Below are positions 61,713 through 64,000 of a stretch of 64,000 nucleotides of DNA, in pieces; position 1 is the first letter of the stretch, and every line of letters starts with the position of its first letter. Both the position numbers and the translations under genes were made by a program. The DNA comes from an uncultured Prevotellaceae bacterium. Lineage in GTDB: Bacteria > Bacteroidota > Bacteroidia > Bacteroidales > Bacteroidaceae. The notes under the pieces are model-generated. The model saw nothing but the letters and a program-made list of their open reading frames with translations. It was not told the origin of the DNA and ran no database searches. Location: contig CADCDK010000003.1 of the NCBI GenBank assembly GCA_902800185.1, positions 62,001 through 126,000 on the forward strand, in the 5' to 3' direction.

Positions 61713-62801
61713 ATGAACGGATCTGAAAACAATTATTGTGTGATACTTGCTGGCGGTAAAGGTCGCAGACTATGGCCATGCAGCCGTGAAAAATACCCGA
61801 AACAGTTTATCGATTTCTTCGGCGTTGGTCGGACACTGCTCCAACAGACCTACGACCGCTTCCTGAAGGTTCTTCCCAAGGATCATATATTCATCAACAC
61901 CAATCAGGTCTTCCTACATCTGGTCAAGGAGCAGCTGCCAGAGGTTGACGACGACCATATCATGGCAGAACCCATCTGGCGCAACACGGGCCCAAGTGTT
62001 GCGTGGGGCTGTCATCGTGTAAACCATCTGAATCCGAAGGCCAACGTTGTCTTCTCGCCGTCAGATCAGGTTGTTCATAACGAGACTGCTTTCTGCCAGA
62101 ACATCCAGGAAGGTTTTGAATTTGTCAGCAACCACAGCCTGATTATGGCCATTGGAGTGAAGCCCTCGCGTCCTGAGCCTGGCTATGGCTACATACAGAT
62201 GGGCGACGAGATTGGGCACGACCTGTTCTCTGTCAAGTCATTCACAGAGAAACCTGCTCGTGACTTCGCGCGCATGTTTGTAGATAGCAATGAATTTCTT
62301 TGGAACACGGGTATCTTTATCAGCAACTCACGCTACATGCTCGATTGTTTCGACACCTTCCTGCCGGTGGTGTTGCGCACGCTGAGAGCCGAGAAGCCCG
62401 ACTTCACCACAGAAGAAGAGAATGCCTTCATTCGTGAGCACTTCCCCATCTATCCCAATCTGACACTCGATGACACCATCCTGGAGAAGATTTCGCGGGT
62501 GTGTGTGATGAAGGGCGACTTTGGTTGGGCCGACATGGGTACATGGCATAGCATGTACGAGTCGATGCAGAAATCGGAGGATGACAATGTTGTCGTGGAT
62601 AGCGATGTCATCTTGGAGAACTGCCGCAACAACGTCATCAAGCTACCGAAAGGCAAGTTAGGAGTTATCAACGGGCTCGACGGCTACATCGTGGCCGACC
62701 ACGGCAACGTACTGCTCATCTGCAAAAAAGAAGACTCCTCGGCACTCGTCCGCAAATACGTGAACGAGGTTCGAATCAAGAACGGGGAAGAGTATTTGTA
62801 G
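61713..62801 (+). CDS. manC: Mannose-1-phosphate guanylyltransferase
   Basis: A 362-residue nucleotidyltransferase making GDP-mannose for capsule, O-antigen or GDP-fucose. The N-terminal signature VILAGGKGRRLWPCSREKYP with KQFIDFFG and the later SRPEPGYGYIQMG, ITEKPAR-like SFTEKPARDFA and GDFGWADMGTWHS are diagnostic. It lacks the C-terminal phosphomannose isomerase domain of bifunctional ManC/AlgA, so it is the short single-function form. It stands alone with its own promoter, and is followed by a heptad and period-8 repeat array. Confidence 0.93.
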   Translation: MNGSENNYCVILAGGKGRRLWPCSREKYPKQFIDFFGVGRTLLQQTYDRFLKVLPKDHIFINTNQVFLHLVKEQLPEVDDDHIMAEPIWRNTGPSVAWGCHRVNHLNPKANVVFSPSDQVVHNETAFCQNIQEGFEFVSNHSLIMAIGVKPSRPEPGYGYIQMGDEIGHDLFSVKSFTEKPARDFARMFVDSNEFLWNTGIFISNSRYMLDCFDTFLPVVLRTLRAEKPDFTTEEENAFIREHFPIYPNLTLDDTILEKISRVCVMKGDFGWADMGTWHSMYESMQKSEDDNVVVDSDVILENCRNNVIKLPKGKLGVINGLDGYIVADHGNVLLICKKEDSSALVRKYVNEVRIKNGEEYL

Positions 62802-62944
62802 AGGGAAGAGGGAAGAAGTTCGACATTTCGGGATGACGGGATATCGGAATTACGGGATATCGATTTTTCGGAATATCGGAATATCGAAATATCGGGATGT
62901 CGGGATATCGAAATGACGAAATGACGAAATGACGAAATGACGAA
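62802..62944 (+). repeat. Heptad pair and 16-unit period-8 array after manC
   Basis: Directly after the manC stop comes agaggga twice, then from 62817 to 62944 sixteen 8-bp units in strict phase (atatcgga, atgacggg, attacggg, atgacgaa and variants), nearly every unit keeping CG at positions 5-6. The last four units are identical (atgacgaa). The array fills most of the gap before the next gene; nothing else is seen there. Confidence 0.85.
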
Positions 62945-62981
62945 ATAAAAAAGTTAAAGTTAAAATCAAAATCAGAAAACG

Positions 62982-63731
62982 ATGCCTATCACCATTAGGA
63001 GATTTGGTTTTTACTGGCTTGACACATGGGTGATGGCAAACGTGATTCAGCTGGCAACGCAGGACTTTTGTTCCCGCTTCTTGAACCACACCAACGACCC
63101 AGGCGGCAGACAATACGACCAGATGACACAGGCTGCCCGCTCTGCCCCCGCCAACATCGCCGAAGGTAACTCGCGCCACTCCACTTCCAAGGAGACCGAG
63201 ATGAAGCTGACCGACGTGGCACGCGCCACCCTCGCCGAACTTGCCAACGACTATATGAACTGGCTGCTGCGCCATGAACAGGCTCCTTGGTCCATGCACT
63301 CCCAAGAGTATCGCATGGTCATGGCGATGCAGTTCGACAAGCCTGCCTATCAAGATGACGTACAGCATGAGAGTGGTCTGCATATCCTACAGCAGAAGCA
63401 CCGTTTGGATCCGTGGCTGCTGTCGGAAGACTCCTGTGTAGTAGCCAACTGTCTTCTGGTTCTCTGTAACCGGCTCATCATGATGATTGGCAAGCAGATA
63501 GAGACGCAGCTATCGGTCTTCCGCGAGGAGGGCGGTTTCACCGAGGCATTGACCGCCGAGCGACTCGTCCACCGCACAGAGCAAAGTGCACAGGCTGACG
63601 CTCCTGCTTGTCCGTTATGCGGCAAGCCCATGATAAAACGGGTGGCCAAAAAAGGGATTAATTCGGGAAAGGAGTTCTGGAGCTGCAGTGCCTATCCAGA
63701 ATGTTGCGGGACAAGAAAGATTTCGGGATGA
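62982..63731 (+). CDS. Four-helix-bundle protein with C-terminal topoisomerase-type zinc finger
   Basis: A 249-residue soluble protein. The N-terminal 185 residues are helical and match the four-helix-bundle (S23/Avd-like) suffix family, with DQMTQAARSAPANIAEGNS the clearest block. The C-terminus is a C4 zinc finger of topoisomerase-I type: CPLCGKPMIKRVAKKG ... FWSCSAYPECCGTRK. The pairing suggests a nucleic-acid-binding role, but none is established to my knowledge. It stands behind manC and ahead of a palindromic terminator. Its stop codon lies inside a period-8 repeat unit. Confidence 0.75.
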   Translation: MPITIRRFGFYWLDTWVMANVIQLATQDFCSRFLNHTNDPGGRQYDQMTQAARSAPANIAEGNSRHSTSKETEMKLTDVARATLAELANDYMNWLLRHEQAPWSMHSQEYRMVMAMQFDKPAYQDDVQHESGLHILQQKHRLDPWLLSEDSCVVANCLLVLCNRLIMMIGKQIETQLSVFREEGGFTEALTAERLVHRTEQSAQADAPACPLCGKPMIKRVAKKGINSGKEFWSCSAYPECCGTRKISG

Positions 63732-63807
63732 CGGTGTTTCGGGATTTCGAAATATCGTCATATCGAAATAACGAGATATCGTAATAACGGCATATCGAGA
63801 TAACGAA
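63720..63807 (+). repeat. Eleven-unit period-8 array overlapping a stop codon
   Basis: Units atttcggg, atgacggt, gtttcggg, atttcgaa, atatcgtc, atatcgaa, ataacgag and so on run in strict 8-bp phase with CG at positions 5-6 of each. The second unit supplies the TGA stop (63729-63731) of the four-helix gene, and the first its last two codons. Confidence 0.85.
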
Positions 63808-63808
63808 A

Positions 63809-63840
63809 AACGACATGGCGCGCCATGTCGTTATTTCGTT
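63809..63840. terminator. 24-bp perfect palindrome with T-rich flank, bidirectional terminator
   Basis: Positions 63809-63832 are perfectly self-complementary about 63820/63821 and contain the 8-mer ggcgcgcc. A T-rich tail follows on the plus side and A-rich DNA precedes, placing it between two convergent genes. Confidence 0.8.
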
Positions 63841-63873
63841 TTTCGATTTTCGTTTTTGATTTTCTGGGATGAA

Positions 63874-64000
63874 TCAGCTCTTCTGGAACTCGGAGAAGAT
63901 CTTCGAGGCTATCTCGGTGAACTCCTCAGGAGTGAGCTGGAGCTTCTCACGGCGGAAATCGACATCACCCTCGGTGTTCATGGGGATGAGATGGATGTGA
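63874..64000 (-). CDS. HIT-family protein, C-terminal fragment (cut by window edge)
   Basis: The last 41 codons of a minus-strand gene ending at TGA (63876-63874). The visible part reads HIHLIPMN, a histidine-triad motif (H-x-H-x, with the third His expected upstream), followed by a charged helix LTPEEFTEIASKIFSEFQKS, as in the C-terminus of bacterial HIT nucleotide hydrolases/transferases. It is convergent with the four-helix gene across the palindromic terminator. Only the tail is inside the window. Confidence 0.7.
   Translation of the reverse strand, partial: HIHLIPMNTEGDVDFRREKLQLTPEEFTEIASKIFSEFQKS

Noticed and set aside
62982..63731. Avd accessory protein of a diversity-generating retroelement
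   Set aside because: The four-helix bundle is related in fold to Avd, but no reverse transcriptase or template/variable repeat pair is in the window, and a zinc finger is fused.

Overview
The window reads as chromosome of a Bacteroidota bacterium, most likely a Prevotellaceae (Prevotella-like) gut or oral anaerobe. Signs seen directly are promoters of the TTTG-N19/20-TAnnTTTG type in front of most transcription units, a type III glutamine synthetase (GlnN), the LL-diaminopimelate aminotransferase route to lysine, a ferredoxin-dependent 2-oxoacid oxidoreductase, DUF4932 and GH105/GH43 secreted proteins, and a giant secreted protein with a Prevotella-style C-terminal end. No rRNA, insertion sequence, integrase, prophage or CRISPR array was seen. 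One tRNA gene (Leu, CAA) is present.

Layout. 1-3.1 kb (minus): envelope modification operon of a phosphoethanolamine-transferase/sulfatase-fold enzyme and two acyltransferase-3 proteins, the last cut by the window edge. 3.2-7.2 kb (plus): tatA-tatC followed by a membrane polyferredoxin with an internal Tat motif and an aldo/keto reductase-ferredoxin lipoprotein with an N-terminal Tat signal, so the Tat translocon sits with its likely cargo. 7.2-14.9 kb: secreted carbohydrate-active proteins (DUF2264, GH105, GH43), a TraB/GumN protein, a DUF4932 zincin-like protein, an unknown protein and a bile-acid:sodium-symporter-family transporter. 15-16.1 kb: a compact three-gene DUF3791/DUF3990/small-protein cassette with toxin-antitoxin-like architecture, closed by a strong hairpin.

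16.2-26.6 kb (minus): what looks like one 10-kb ammonium-assimilation operon, glnB-amt-outer membrane barrel-asnB-gltB-gltD, with a promoter in front of glnB and a terminator behind gltD. Divergent from it are dapF-dapL and then glnN with its own promoter and a bidirectional terminator. Together these take up ammonium, fix it into glutamine, glutamate and asparagine, and pass amino groups to lysine/peptidoglycan precursors.

31.4-43.8 kb (minus): a small lipoprotein, a 3,595-residue secreted multidomain protein and pfkA. 43.8-54.4 kb (minus): a CPA2 antiporter, a complete RND efflux operon (membrane fusion protein, permease, outer membrane factor), a membrane-anchored AraC regulator and a Na/Pi cotransporter with a PhoU domain. 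The promoter region of the efflux operon holds a 13-bp direct repeat at 21-bp spacing, as expected for an AraC-type site. 54.4-64 kb (mostly plus): nucleoside kinase, korAB, a clostripain-like lipoprotein, an internally duplicated lipoprotein, tRNA-Leu (minus), a mannose-1-phosphate guanylyltransferase, a four-helix-bundle/zinc-finger protein and the end of a HIT-family gene (minus).

The most unusual signal is not a gene. Short tandem arrays with strict 7-, 8- or 9-bp periods lie at gene ends, and three of the 8-bp arrays supply the stop codon of the upstream gene. Related short repeats appear to sit in frame inside conserved housekeeping genes (gltB, gltD, asnB, korB and the phosphoethanolamine transferase).
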